A stretch of DNA of 64,000 nt from Chimonanthus salicifolius (GCA_013350335.1 CM023538.1:50605195-50669194), one strand, 5' to 3'. Positions 1-11,640 are shown, counted from the stretch's first letter. A program made the numbers and translations. The notes: generated by a model from the sequence alone, not told the origin.

Positions 1-1928
1 ACCTCGGCATTGTCTGCGTCTCCAGGCCCACCTCAGTTGTTGTCTACCTCTTCCAAGCGCAGATATCCGATTTTCTACTTTGTCTTCCTCCATCTGCTTC
101 TTTGGCTGCGGCGATCTCTGTCGCTTCCGCTGCAACCGTCGCTTCCATTGTTGCCTCCACAACCTCAGTTCTGCTTCTGGCTGTCCCTCCTACCTCAGCC
201 GAAGCATTGTTCTCTGTTGCTGCCTGCAGTGCCAACAAAGACACCATCAACCAGATTCGTGCTCCTTCGATCAGATCTGATGCGCCCCTTGCTGTCGTTG
301 GATCTAACAGCCCCTCCTCCATGACCAGATCTGGCCAGACGTGCCTAGATCTGCCTGCACTTTCAGATCTGGTTGTTTGACAGATCTAAATCGTCCTTGT
401 TCAGGAGATTTGTTGTGTTTCAGATCTAGCCATCCCCGCTTGCAACCGACCGTCCTCGATTGTTTTCCCTAGTTGCTGTTGTGCTCATCGCAGGCCTCTC
501 CACTCAGCCCATGCTGTATCATTGAAGACGGAGAAGGCTCTGCATCAGCCTTAGGCCGTCTGCAGCACCTAGATTAGAGCACCTCCGCCTGCAGCCCTCT
601 TGTTTTCTGTTCACCGCCCGATGTTGTATCCTTGTCTCTGCATATCTCCGGTCTGGTTCGACCGTGAACAGCCAACATGCCCTGATCAGATTTGCAGGCG
701 AGATTTGTACTCCGACTTTGATCGGGGTCCGATTGCAAGCAACACCTTGGGCAGCACATCAAACTCCATTGGCATTCTCTCATGTTTCGATTGGGTTGAT
801 CTTCTTTGCAAGCAACATGTTGTTGCTCGCCTGCAGTTTTCTTTCAGATCTGAACTATTGAAGAGATTTTGAGTTTTTTCTCCACACCAAAAAAAAAAAG
901 GTGGGACACGGTCCCTGTTTCCTACCAGATGCAGGCACGTTAAAATTACTGGTACCCCTGTTGCCCTTCTATTGTAGAGAAGGGGGTGAGTTACATATTT
1001 TCTAGATCATTGACATGCAACAGAAGGATTGCATGAGACTGCATATTCAGTTATTGATGCCTTGGGACAACTCTGGTAGTTTACTGCATGTTGTGTCATA
1101 CATGTTCTTCAACAACATCCAGATTGTGTTCTTCGCTCCATTTAGTGCTGCCCGAACATGTAATACCCTGACCCAGATTAGGCATAGTTTAGCTTAATAA
1201 TTCTGTTTAACCGGTTAATCTCAAAGATTACAGTTAGGGTTTTGAGGAAAGCCCAAGTGTGGCCCAATCTGAACTCGAAAGCTCAGTGGTCCAGCTCGCC
1301 CAGTTGGAGGGGCATTTTGGTAATTTGCCGTTTCTACTTATTATTTTTATAATTTATGTTATTATGTGATTATTGTTGGATAATAATGTTTCCCTTAATC
1401 AAGGAATTGTATTTCTGATTTTAAAATAATTTTCCTTTCAGAAAATAGTATTTTAAATCTGCCCGTCAAAACCCCGAAAGGGAGTAATAATTATTTTAAA
1501 TGATTTTGGGAATGAGATAAAACTCAAAATTAGTATTTTATGGTAGACCATTTTATTAATGGTCTAGTTATTCTTTAGTACCCAAAAATGAGATTTCTAA
1601 ATTGTTTATTTTAACATTTGTTTAATTAAGTAAATAAGGTTAAATTATGGTTTTTATTTAAATCAATGGTTTTTAGTGAGAGTTAAATTCCAAAATTTTT
1701 ATGGTGATTAAAGTTTTCAAAACCCAACCTACCTGTAAGGTTGGATTAAGTTTTTGAGTTTTTAAAATCTTGGTTTTAGTTGAAAAATTAGATTTTTCCA
1801 AAATGAAGGACTTATTTGCAAAACTGCAACCGGACTTCCAAACAGTGAATTCACTATTCGGAACGTCAGCTTCGACTGCATGCAGAAGCATGCAGTGGCC
1901 ACCCAACCTCCCTTCCCGGCTGAATTTC

Positions 1929-1935
1929 TATATAT
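1929..1935 (+). promoter_or_regulatory. Possible TATA box in the solo LTR
   Basis: TATATAT lies about 770 bp into the LTR, followed by a pyrimidine-rich stretch that would suit an initiator and leader. The position fits a U3/R boundary in a long LTR. There is no direct evidence of transcription. Confidence 0.35.
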
Positions 1936-3853
1936 TCAGCCCCCCTCACCAGCTTTCAAACTCCCAAGCTTTCTATCTTTCTCTCCCTCTCAGTTTCAGC
2001 TCTTTGAAAACCAGCCGAGCCCCTCTTTCCTAGCCTCTGTTTTCTCTGTTTTGCCAACCGTAAGTTTAAGAAGGGAAATTTTCAAAAATCAGATTTTTAG
2101 CCCAGGAACTCTAGTAAAGGTAATCACTGTGTTCCTCTTTTGATTTCAATCAATTTAGAATCAAGAAAATCTGAATTTGGCCCTATTTTGAGTGAGAAAA
2201 ACCATGTATTTCTTGTACCCGTGAGCTTTCAGTGTTAAAATCCAGTGGCCCAGTGAACTTCAAGGGTCTAAACCATTCCCTATAGAAAGAGGACTCCCAT
2301 AAGAGTCCATCGGACCGGCTAGATGTGAAAACTGAGTCCGGGAAACCCTCTGTTTCTGGATTCGTATTTCACTGTTTGTCTACCGTCACTGTCTGTTGTT
2401 GCAGACAGTGGAGGAAGACGACTCTCAGATGGTCCGAGCCCTTCAGACGGTCCGAAAGCTAAACCTCAGACGTTCTGAGCTTCACCCGAAGCCCAGTTAC
2501 GCCCGTCGCTAGCCTGACCCTTTCGAACGATCCGAGTAGATCTCGGAAGGACCGAACGCACTCGGACGTTTCGAACCCTATCTTCTGATGTTCTGAGGAA
2601 CCCAGACCCACCAAGACCTGTTTTCTCTGTTTTATCGGTTTGGATGGACTTCGGATGATCCGAGACCCGATCTTTGGACTATCCGAAGTCAGACCCAGAA
2701 CCCGAGGTCAGTGATTAGTTTAGGTGTGATTTGGATGATCCGAAGCCACAGTACCTGGTTCTGAGGTATGTTCCGAGGGACCTAGTTTTTGAAGTATAAA
2801 ATGTTATTGTTTGATTAATGATTTGATGTGATGTTAGTACCCCCCTTTTTGTTAATTAAAATTGTACTAACCATCTTCTCTTATTACTTATAGTGTAAAT
2901 ACTATTGTATTCACTTCCAGGCCGACCCTATTGGTCGGGCACTGAGTGATCTCACTTACAGGCCGACGCTATATTTGTCGGCACTGAGTGACCTCGAGGC
3001 CTAAATCAAAATGTCAGATCTGATCCTATCTAGAAGACAACCGAGAAGTAACCCGAGGATCTAGAACTAACTCAATAAATCAATCTGGCCAATGCCTAGA
3101 AGACAATATGAGTTTTGAACTGACCCCTTTTTATTTATTATTATATTGTGGATTATGATATTTAAAAAGGATAGAAACCCAATAGGAGACTCAATTCCAT
3201 GTACCTTGGATATTTTTGGGACAACGTATGATTTCCAAATACTACTTGTATGTACGTATTTGTTATTTATATTGATTGTGCACTTGTCTGTTTGTTTGAA
3301 CAGAGACCGCGTAAACCACACATCTACGGTGAGGGAACTTAACTTTGCAGGATATGTAAACAAGTTTTATCATGAAATGAGTCTTGGGCAATTGGTGGTT
3401 TCAGATTTGATGAACCCACTCATGTGCCTAGACATGATGCACTATGGTAAGAGTGCTGATGATGATTGTGAATATTATGATGTAATCATAAGAATGTGTA
3501 AGACTTCTTCCACGTACCTGGGCTATTGAACCAATATCGGCCATATGGGAGATGGTTTACGTCTACTGGACCACGGGTGTCGACAGTTACTTACTTAAGG
3601 GTGTCAGTATCAGCTATGGTAGAGCCGGAGATGTACTTATAAGGATGTAGTTTGACTGTGTCGGGACTTAATACAGGTCTCAGTGTAGTCGGCAGGCGTT
3701 ACGTTGGATGATAACAGTGATTGAAGAAAGATGGAAATGATAATGATGCTTTACTTGATATTATGCTTATTTGTTATCAAGTATGTGATATTATTAAACT
3801 GTTGATTATTGCTAACCTGTTATTATACCTAAACTGCATTGTTATATTTCTTT

Positions 3854-3876
3854 CACTGGGCTAGTTAGCTCACCCC
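3854..3876 (+). promoter_or_regulatory. Conserved LTR block: CACTGGGCT then GTTAGCTCACCCC
   Basis: A near-identical block occurs at 42952-42974 in a different LTR, and a diverged one near 12667. Conservation between otherwise diverged long LTRs suggests a functional or structural constraint. Its role is unknown. Confidence 0.4.
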
Positions 3877-4690
3877 ACTCACCTTTCAGGAGATGAATCC
3901 GAGGACGAGAACCCTAATTTTCAGGCTTAGGATGGATAAGCTGCGACTGTGGTTTGGGATTCCCCCAGAGGGGAATACCCTTATTTGTGCTTTCTGGTTA
4001 TTGGAACCTCTTGCTTTTGTAAAGTACCAGGTGTGGTACTTAGTTTATGTAAATGTTATGTATTAAGACTACCACGTTTTGTAGTCACTCTATTTGTAAT
4101 TTGAATTGGAATATCAATGGTTGGTTTCTATGTTATGTGTTGATGTTATTGTTATGTCTTTTTTAGTGGGGTAGACTTATGGTATGTGTTTGAGTCCACA
4201 TGCTAGATCATGTGTGACCTCTGGGCCCAACTGTTGATCCGGCCCAGTTAGAATGCCTGTGAGTTTGTTTAGTTTATCTTTTAAAAAAAAAAACCAGTCG
4301 CGTTCCGAGCCCACCCTTCGGATCGGGGCGTGACAGAACATGCGCTCAGTTAGAAATTCCACGAGCTTCTCAGATATTTGATCACCTATTGCGAATTTGA
4401 TGGTTGCGATTTTGTACACCATCTTGTTGTTTCTTCTAGTCACGATGTGAGATATGTGCCAAGAAGAAATGGGGAGAGCTGAAAAAAGGGGCACAAATTT
4501 CCCTTCTCCTCCTACTTTCGTCGATTTCATCGACGCTCTGAAGGAAGGGACACAAATTGCCCTTCTCCTCCTACTCAGCTGCCTTTCGAGCAGTCTTGTT
4601 TTGTCATTTCTCGAAAATGAGAAGGCATGTTTTGGACACATGCTCATTTGTTGTGGAATTCATCCACTCATTTTATCTGGAGGTCTGATT

Positions 4691-4945
4691 CATCTCCCTT
4701 TTGCTGGCCTTTCATGGTTACAGTCTTATTTACTGGCCTTTTATGGTTACAGCCTCATTTGTTGGCCTTTCGTGGTTGCAGCCCCATTTGCTAGCTTTTT
4801 ATGGTTACAGCCCCATTTGCTGGCCTTTCCATGGTTATAGCCTCATTTGCTGGCCTTTTATGGCTACAGCCTCATTTGCTGGTCTTTCATGGCTACAGCC
4901 CCATTTGTTGGCCTTTATGGCTACAACTATTGTTCGCTGGCCTTT
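4691..4945 (+). repeat. Degenerate minisatellite, about 29 bp unit
   Basis: A unit of about 29 bp, with core CATTTGCTGGCCTTT followed by ATGGTTACAGC, is repeated about eight times with substitutions. It lies in the internal region of the copia-like element. The unit is not a multiple of three, so the apparent proteins across it (4454-4840, 4701-4958) arise from the repeat rather than from selection on a protein. Confidence 0.8.
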
Positions 4946-5265
4946 ACGATCTGATTGATCAATGTGATGGCTTCAGCCCCTTGTTTTGCAGGTCACTCAT
5001 TGCCTGTATTTATCGCATATTGCGATCATTGTTTGCCAGACAATTGTCTTAAAGCCACTGCCGTTGTCCAAGCCTCTTTCTCTATTTCAGGCCACCATCA
5101 GTGTTCGCCGCCTGGCATTTTACAGCCAATCAACGCTGCCTCTTCAACAAATTTTGCAGCCAATCAATTTGCTGCTAACAAATCTTTGTGGCCAGTCAGT
5201 TGCCACTTTTGCAGTTCACCTGCCGTTTCTTCACGTTCCAAGCTTCACGTTCATCTACGTTTTAG

Positions 5266-5277
5266 CTTGCGGGGGCG
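5266..5277 (+). other. Polypurine tract before copia-type 3' LTR
   Basis: The G-rich stretch CTTGCGGGGGCG sits immediately before the TGTTGGAATAT start of the LTR. In the copia family this is where plus-strand priming occurs. The position relative to the LTR is the evidence. Confidence 0.6.
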
Positions 5278-5447
5278 TGTTGGAATATATTTAGATTATC
5301 CTAATTATAATGTAATTAGGATTCTAGTTTGGGTTTATCTCTATTAAAAGACCTATTTACATTAGAAGTGTAATAGCCTTAAGGTCCACTAAGGCTATAT
5401 ATAGTTGTGTGATACTCTTTAATGAATACAATTTCTCTTTTCTAACA
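5278..5447 (+). repeat. Copia-type 3' LTR, 170 bp
   Basis: The repeat begins TGTTGGAATATA and ends TTTTCTAACA, so it has the 5'-TG...CA-3' ends (TGTT/AACA) of a copia LTR. It includes a TATA-like 'ctatatatag' at about 5393-5402 and a TTTAATGAATAC stretch near the end. The partner LTR is not in the window, so no target duplication can be checked. Confidence 0.7.
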
Positions 5448-6318
5448 GTGCCCACTATTCATATGCCTTTAAAACTCAATGTTAAAAAAAAAAAAATCCA
5501 TTAGAAAGTAGATCGAAAGCTCCTCCCATGCATATAAATTTCATATAAAGATTCACAAGACAGCTGAGAAAATTTTCAGTGCGCTTTCTACTGTAATTTC
5601 AGGGCCTTCACATGAGTTTTATTGGATGCTAAATATAATATTCTACAGAAAAGCTCAACTAAATGCCATCAAACATTTTAATGGGCTTTCATTTTGTTTC
5701 TGGCCCAATTGCTGAAGAAGTTATGTCAACAAGACTAAAGATCATTACACCATAGGACTTCTAGATTGTACAAAAGCCCACATTAGAGATTGGTGTGCTT
5801 CTTTGAATATTTACCTTTTAGCCCTTTATTTTGATTTTGATTACCTTAAAAATATGGGATTGATGGTCCTTCTTAAGTTTGATATTCATGCTTAAACCTA
5901 CTCAAGGGAGAGAATGCATTAGTTTGAGTAAATCCTACAAAGTGTGAAGTCTATCCACTTAATCTCTTCACTTTATCTATATTTATAATAAAGAGTCTAA
6001 AAGTCATCATGAGTCTTGTCTCTTATTTGTTTCTATATTGGTAAGCAGAAAAAAGAAAAAATTATCAAAAGTAATAAGTAATTTTCAGATTTAATTTTAT
6101 TAGATTGGATATTTCCTTATCATATTAGTATTAAAAAGGAAGAATTTCATATACAAAACGGTAGAAAATAGGAAAAGAAATTTTAAGATTGAATTTAGTG
6201 ATTTGAAAGAGTGTGTAGGATCAGATTTAACGCATCTATACTTAAAGAAGTAGAGTTCTGCAAGATTTGGCTCGAATTTAATACAAATCTAAGAAAGTTC
6301 GAGCTCAAAGAATTTCAA
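5448..6318. other. AT-rich intergenic sequence
   Basis: It has short homopolymers and no long open frame, gag or pol similarity, TIR pair or tandem array. I see nothing that can be named. Confidence 0.5.
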
Positions 6319-6330
6319 GTCTAAGGAGAT

Positions 6331-6526
6331 CATTAACTCGTGAGGGTTGACTTGGCGGTCAAGAACTCGCGTGAGATGCGGGAGGTCTTGGGTTCAAGTC
6401 AAGCTCAATACAAAAGGGTCACTTCCCTTAGTATTATCCGGTGTGTATAGATAGGAAGGTTTGCATAGCCCAAGGATTAATCAGGTGCTCTTAAAGGCAT
6501 GTATGTCTTGGTCTTCAAAAAAAAAA
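6331..6526 (+). mobile_element. tRNA-derived SINE with poly(A) tail
   Basis: Pol III-like boxes are visible: an A-box-like TTGACTTGGCGGTCAAG near 6347-6363 and a B box GGTTCAAGTC near 6391-6400. The 3' end is a run of ten A (6517-6526). The flanks carry a probable 12 bp target duplication, GTCTAAGGAGAT (6319-6330) and GTCTAAGAAGAT (6528-6539), with one mismatch. The 3' body matches diverged fragments near 18005 and 23668, so it is a multi-copy family distinct from the Au SINEs in this window. Confidence 0.8.
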
Positions 6527-6539
6527 GGTCTAAGAAGAT

Positions 6540-9267
6540 TAATAGATCAACTTCGACAGAGTAATGGCACTCGATACTCACCTCAATTGTACGAGGAAAC
6601 AGAGCTTCTAATTGATGAAGCAAAACTCCAACTTCTCACCGAAAGAATGTAACAAGGTCAAATGCTCAAGGAGAAATCGACACCATATAAAATTCTTCCA
6701 AGAGGTGAATCTCGATGAACCAAAATTAAATTATGAAATTCAGTTCCAATTATGCAATCATTGGACACTTGGAATTCAAAATGCAATTGAACAATTGTAT
6801 AAATTGAAAATAAATTAAACAAAAGCTTAAAATTAAATTCAAAAGAAAATAAATAAGAACTCACCACAAAAGAGAGAATTAGAACCAGGGGTCGAGTCTT
6901 CGGCCGAGATTAATACGTTTTTTACATTGAAAAAAAAGAAAAAATTAAGAGAGAAAAATATTGACCAATTTATCGGCCGATACTGAATTTTAAACTCCTG
7001 ATTAGAACTTGCTCAAAGCAACAACTTGAATTAACTTCTGAATTGTCTGAACAAGTCTGGCTGAACCTCAAATTTATATACATTATTAGACTAAAAAGGA
7101 AGGAGAAAAAAAAAAATATAAGAAACAAAACAAGTTCTGCTGGGCCTGCACTTCAGATCCTGTAGTGCTCTTCTCTCTGTCGTTCAATCCTATCTTCTTT
7201 CTCTGATTTGAATGCCCAAAATTAGACCCTATCTGCTTCACGGAACTGGGTTTAGAAATACCAGTTTAAACGAGTTGGGTGTGCCCTTTGAACGGCCCTA
7301 GAATCCAGTCTTAAATCTGGAAAATTCCAGGCCCAGATCTGTCCTTCCGATCCTTTTGATTCCTTCAGTATTTTTTCTCGGTGGATTTCAATTCCAAAGA
7401 GAACGATTTGTTGCTGTTTAACTCCAGGAAGTCCTACTAAATCTTCTTAGATTCATCTCCAATCCGTCCCCTCCAATGGCTAGAAAATCTGAATGAATTC
7501 AACCATTCCTTCCTCCTCTCTCTCACTTCACGTTGGGTTTTGTAAAAGGCTTCTTGTCATGGATTTGGGTCCCTTGCTGTTTAAACACAACAGTTTGTTC
7601 GGTCCTTATTTTTCCAAAAGAGAGTGTTACTCGTTGATGGGAAACTTCCCATTCTTGGATTTTTTTCAATTTGATTTCAATGCAGGCCCACCAAGGTTCA
7701 AGCTAAGTTGATTGGGTTTGCTGCCATGTTGGCACTGCAGGTGGGGTCCAAATGGTGGTGACATGGTCGCTGACATGGAATTTAAAGTGGAATCCTTGAG
7801 GTGGAAAATGGGCTTGGTTTATTGGGCTTTTGGGTCCTCCCAAACCGGCTCAGGCCCAACTGACTTAAATGGGCTCTAATTCAGGTACAAGTGGGTCCAT
7901 TAAGATGCTCTAGAGATCCTCTCTTCCCTCCATCGATCCAAGCATAAGTTTGAAGAGAAAATCCATCTATTTCGTCCAATCCATTCGCAATTTGACATCA
8001 ATTTGCTCCAACTTTATCACGCTTTTGTCTAAAAAAAAAATCATGCAAAAGGACTAAAATTTGAAAAAAAAAAAAAAAAAACATTTTCTGATTCGAAGGG
8101 TTTGCCTTGTAGTTTTTATCTTTAATATAAAAATAGGAAAGTTTTATACAAAATTTGTAAAATGGAAAAAGAATTATCTATTAACAATTTTTAACCAATA
8201 ACATTCACATAAAGTGCAAACTTCTCACTAGTAAATTTTTTTTTTTAAAAAAAAGGGAGAGTTTAAAGTGATTGTTAATTGAATCTTCATTCTTTGTTTG
8301 ATTTAGAAAGGTTCTTCAGATACTGGATTAGTTAAATATTTCTAACTTGAGTCAAAGCCTGCGAATAGAAAGCTTCATTGTACATAATGTGCATGATTAT
8401 TTTAAAACTACAAAAGCCATAAGCCCATATACATATGCCATAGCATATTTTGAGGCATGATCATAGTTAAAAAATATATTAAAAGAACTCAGGCTAACTC
8501 AGATTTAGTTGTCTCGACTCGATATAATTTCCAGTGAAATGAGTTGATGAGATTTTTCTAAGTTTATTTAAACTTTATAAAGAACTCAACCAAGTTTCTC
8601 GACTCGATAAGATCTGAATTGTAAATTTTCAAAAACTAGATATGATGCATTGATTTTATTTAAGAGAAAAAATAACAATTATGCTAAGATCGATCATGCC
8701 TAGGTGTATATATTGTCCTTTGCATCCATTGTTTGCCATCGAAAATTAAATGAAAAGTCGACTTAGGTTTCGATTAGGTCACTTTCTCAATAAAGATTGT
8801 TTCATATCCATGAGTTTTCTATGTATGCATGCATCAGTTTTCATTCGATTAGGAAATTCCCTATTAGATTTAATTTGATAAGTAGGATTTTTACCTTAAA
8901 TTTAAAAGTCAATTCTATTCTTGTTATTTTCAAGTTTCTATATTGATAATCTCATCTCTCTATTATTTCATCTCTATCCTTAAAATTGATCTCTATTTCT
9001 CTTTGTTTCCATTCTAATTTCATATCTTTTGACATGTCAATTACTAAGGATTATAATCGTGCTACATTTATTCTTCTACATTAATTTTTTCAATTCTTCT
9101 ACTTAGACCATTATTTTTCTATCATTTTTTATGATCAAGTTGATCAAGTCTCGTAAAGCACCCGATTAATTGTTGAAACATGTGCAAGCCTTCTTACACA
9201 CATGCATCGAGTAAATCTTTGGAGAGTATCATTTAAGATGGAGTGGAAATCGCACTCAGGACTCTCT
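6540..9267. other. Intergenic sequence, unclassified
   Basis: It is mostly AT-rich. A less AT-rich patch at about 7140-7960, with GGCCC/GGGCC-rich sentences resembling LTR or leader sequence, could be an old LTR fragment, but I could not find ends. Several short open frames (for example 7493-7711) show no recognisable domain. Poly(A) and poly(T) runs near 8030-8080 and 8235-8260 are the only simple repeats. Confidence 0.4.
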
Positions 9268-9328
9268 CTTCCTATAATACCCTGGCTCAAAAAGTCCCAT
9301 ATTGCTAGTGGCATTGGAAATTCCCTGG

Positions 9329-9336
9329 TATATAAG
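9329..9336 (+). promoter_or_regulatory. TATA box in TRIM 5' LTR
   Basis: TATATAAG lies about 57 bp into the LTR. The same octamer sits at 34057-34064 in the other TRIM, after a related GTCCCA(C/T)ATTG block. The shared layout supports a real core promoter in this LTR family. Confidence 0.55.
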
Positions 9337-9469
9337 TAGTAACATTCCTCCTTCTAACACAAGACCTTTTGGGAGCAACAGTGGGTTGACTTGCCAAAGC
9401 AAAGCCATGCGGGTCCCTGTGTAGGCCCAAAGCAGACAATATTGTGCTAGTGGGATAGGTCATTACAAA

Positions 9470-9481
9470 TGATATCAGAGC
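9470..9481 (+). other. Primer binding site, initiator Met tRNA type
   Basis: TGATATCAGAGC matches the plant consensus TGGTATCAGAGC at 11 of 12 positions and lies two bases after the CATTACA end of the 5' LTR, where reverse transcription would prime. Confidence 0.75.
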
Positions 9482-9593
9482 ATGGTTCAACTCTCTGCCT
9501 AAGGGTGTGAGCTTGATTGTTGTGTGTGCCATGCGGATCCGTGTGTAGGCCCAAAGCTGACAATATGTGATAGCGGGACGGGTCATTACACTT

Positions 9594-10264
9594 CCTAATG
9601 TGGATTCTTGATCATTACTCCAACTCCTTCATATTAATTTTTTTTTTTTTTTTATAGCTTAGTGTAACTTAAATCTTTTTCATTTCTATACCCTAATTAC
9701 AACTCTTATAAATGTTAAAAACTTATTCTTTTTGAGAAACTTTTTTATTGTTTCTTATATTGAGTTTACATCACGTTATATTTCTTGTAAGTTTAGGTTA
9801 TTCATATTAATATTTTTTATAGATGATCTATGTAAGGCTAAAACACAAAACCCAATTATAAATGGTCAATGATCATAAAATTCCTTTATATTCTTGTGTA
9901 TATCACTAAATATCTAAATCATAAAATGTCTTCTTTTTTTATATAGATACACCCTCTCTATTAAAAGTGCCACTTTCAATCTTTGTCATTGTCATGGTTC
10001 AGCCTACAAAGTAGATGGGATGGATAGAAGACTTTGTGGATAGTATAATTTAAATTTGTAAGATAAGTCATCACAATCAAATAAATGTATAAAAATTTAT
10101 AAAAATTAAAAGAAATAAATCTCATTAAATATTTGTAGCCAACTTATTTAAATTAAATGAAGTAGATGGCTGATGTGAATCCAAGTTAATTGTCCATTTG
10201 GTATACAAATTCAATTAAATGAATAAAGATACTTGTTTGATGTTTATTTCTTATAATTGATATA
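9594..10264. other. AT-rich intergenic sequence
   Basis: No coding potential, LTR ends or tandem repeat were seen. A run of T occurs near 9638-9655. Confidence 0.5.
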
Positions 10265-10821
10265 TACTCTATCTATTTCAATTTAGTTGTCTGATATGCA
10301 TTTTGGGACAGTGTAATGATCCGACTCGATATTTTAGGGTTTTAGGTAGTTTTATGGATCTCCGAGTTGTACTTGGCGCTTTGGTAGCATTGGGGTGGTA
10401 GGCCGCAGTGTGCCTGATTTTGAGTTTTAGAACTCGAAGGGCTTTTTGATAATTTTTGTAATTACAGTTTACTATGTCATGAAAAATATTTTAAAAAATC
10501 ACACATTTTCTCACTCGACGTTGGACATTCGAGATTTTTCATGTTCTCGATTTCAATGTGTTTATTTCCCTTGCAAAGAATCCTTTAAGAACCATGAAAA
10601 AAAAAAAGATTTAAAATACTTAAAACCTTATCCCTTCCCTAAAACCCTGGACAACCCAACCCTCTTAAATCCCCTCTTTCACAACACTGTAACGATTTGC
10701 TACATTGCCGCCGCAACCCATCTCCCTCTTTTGTCTCTTCCCTCTTTGGATCCCCCTCATTTTCGGAAATCCTAGGAAAAACCCCCCCTTCCCTCAACAG
10801 TCATCGTACCCCCTCCCATTT

Positions 10822-10824
<3 letters not shown>

Positions 10825-10874
<50 letters not shown>
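10825..10874. repeat. (CT)n microsatellite
   Basis: An almost uninterrupted CT dinucleotide run of about 50 bp in a pyrimidine-rich part of the LTR. It produces spurious Ser/Leu and Arg/Glu repeat frames on the two strands. Confidence 0.95.
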
Positions 10875-10877
<3 letters not shown>

Positions 10878-11393
10878 TTTATTCTCTTCTCCTTCTTCTT
10901 CCTCTTAGTCGCCTTGAGCAACCACCGCTGATCCCTGCTCCAGCCAATTGGAGCCAACCCTCCTCACTGCCCGAGATTTGTCAATCTCTGCCTTCCTTTG
11001 CCAACCCTACCAATCCCAAGTAGTCTTCTTCTTTCCCTTCCTTTTCCCTCTCTTCTCCTTTTCATGGTTTTCTCTGCTTTCCTGCACTTTCCTTAAACTT
11101 CCACGATTTTTCGGATTTTCCCTCGTCTTTCCCTGATTTTACTCGATTGCTCCTTGTTTTCCCTTCTTTTCTCGTTTTTCCCAGATTTCTACTAAATTCC
11201 CATTCTTTTTCCCTTTCTCCCGACTTAGTTGGGCAACTGAGTTGGCTCGGATGAGTCTCCAAATGGACTCAGTTTGAGCTCCTGAGTTAACCTAGTCTTG
11301 GGCCAGGCCCAAACTCGATTCCGATCCAGTCTTGGGCCTAGTCCTGGGTCTGACCCAACTAGACATGGTCCAACCCAGCCAGACTTGGCGCAG

Positions 11394-11640
11394 CCCAGCT
11401 CAGCCAGGTTTCAAGTTCGGCCCAGCTCGGCCCTTTTTCAGGCACAGCCCAGCTCAGCCTGTTTTCAGACTTGGCCCAGCTCGGCCCGTTTTCAAACGCG
11501 GCCCAGTTCAGCCAGTTTTCAGACCCGACCCAGCTCGGCCAGTTTTCAGACCTAGCCCAGCTCGGCCCGTTTTGAAACACGGCCCAGCTCTGCCCATTTT
11601 CAGACCCAACCCAGTTTTAGGCCCATTTTCACTTCGGTCT
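11394..11640. repeat. 27 bp tandem repeat in LTR
   Basis: CCCAGCTCGG-type cores start at 11394, 11421, 11448, 11475, 11502 and 11529, exactly 27 bp apart, and decay beyond that. Because 27 is divisible by three, one plus frame reads a 9-residue repeat (PSSARFQTR and variants). There is no start context, domain or conservation that would make it a protein gene. Confidence 0.88.

Larger units (their letters stand above)
1159..4335 (+). mobile_element. Solo LTR of a Ty3/gypsy chromovirus-type element, 3,177 bp
   Basis: It starts TGTAATACCCTGACCC, ends GGATCGGGGCGTGACA, and is flanked on both sides by GAACA (1154-1158 and 4336-4340), a perfect 5 bp target duplication. No internal region is present, so this is a solo LTR left by LTR-LTR recombination. 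Length and ends fit the long LTRs of Tekay/Del-type chromoviruses (inference). It holds a possible TATA box near 1929 and a block near 3854 also found in other LTRs here. The open frames inside (for example 3146-3529) are not genes. Confidence 0.88.
1..5447 (+). mobile_element. Ty1/copia-like element, 5' end outside window, probably non-autonomous
   Basis: Bases 1-1158 and 4336-5277 read as one internal region once the nested solo LTR and one copy of its GAACA target duplication are removed. The region ends in a G-rich polypurine tract (around 5266-5277) abutting a 170 bp LTR that begins TGTTGGAATAT, the usual copia 3' junction. The first 900 bases are pyrimidine-rich with many CAGATCTG-like motifs. 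No gag, integrase, RT or RNase H similarity was recognised, so I infer a non-autonomous copia derivative or a heavily decayed one. The 5' LTR must lie left of the window. Confidence 0.6.
9273..9588 (+). mobile_element. TRIM-type miniature LTR retrotransposon, internally deleted
   Basis: The 5' LTR (about 9273-9467) begins TATAATACCCTGGCTC, probably from an ancestral TGTAATACCC, and ends GGTCATTACA. A primer-binding-site-like TGATATCAGAGC follows, and then a second copy of only the last 60 or so bases of the LTR (9529-9588), also ending GGTCATTACA. Both flanks carry CTTCC (9268-9272 and 9589-9593), a perfect 5 bp target duplication. At 316 bp it encodes nothing. The missing part of the 3' LTR shows an internal deletion. 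Confidence 0.82.

Noticed and set aside
10..380. Overlapping open frames on both strands (10-324, 44-322, 102-380) as a gene
   Set aside because: They lie in pyrimidine-rich, CAGATCTG-rich element interior, are short and overlap in several frames, and show no domain.
3146..3529. A 127-codon frame with a membrane-like segment
   Set aside because: It is inside a solo LTR with perfect target duplication; there is no related protein.
4177..4647. A 156-codon minus-strand frame as a gene
   Set aside because: It crosses the boundary between the solo LTR and the copia-like interior (4335/4336), so it is created by the insertion.
4701..4958. A hydrophobic repeat protein
   Set aside because: It is a translation of a 29 bp minisatellite whose unit length shifts frame each copy.
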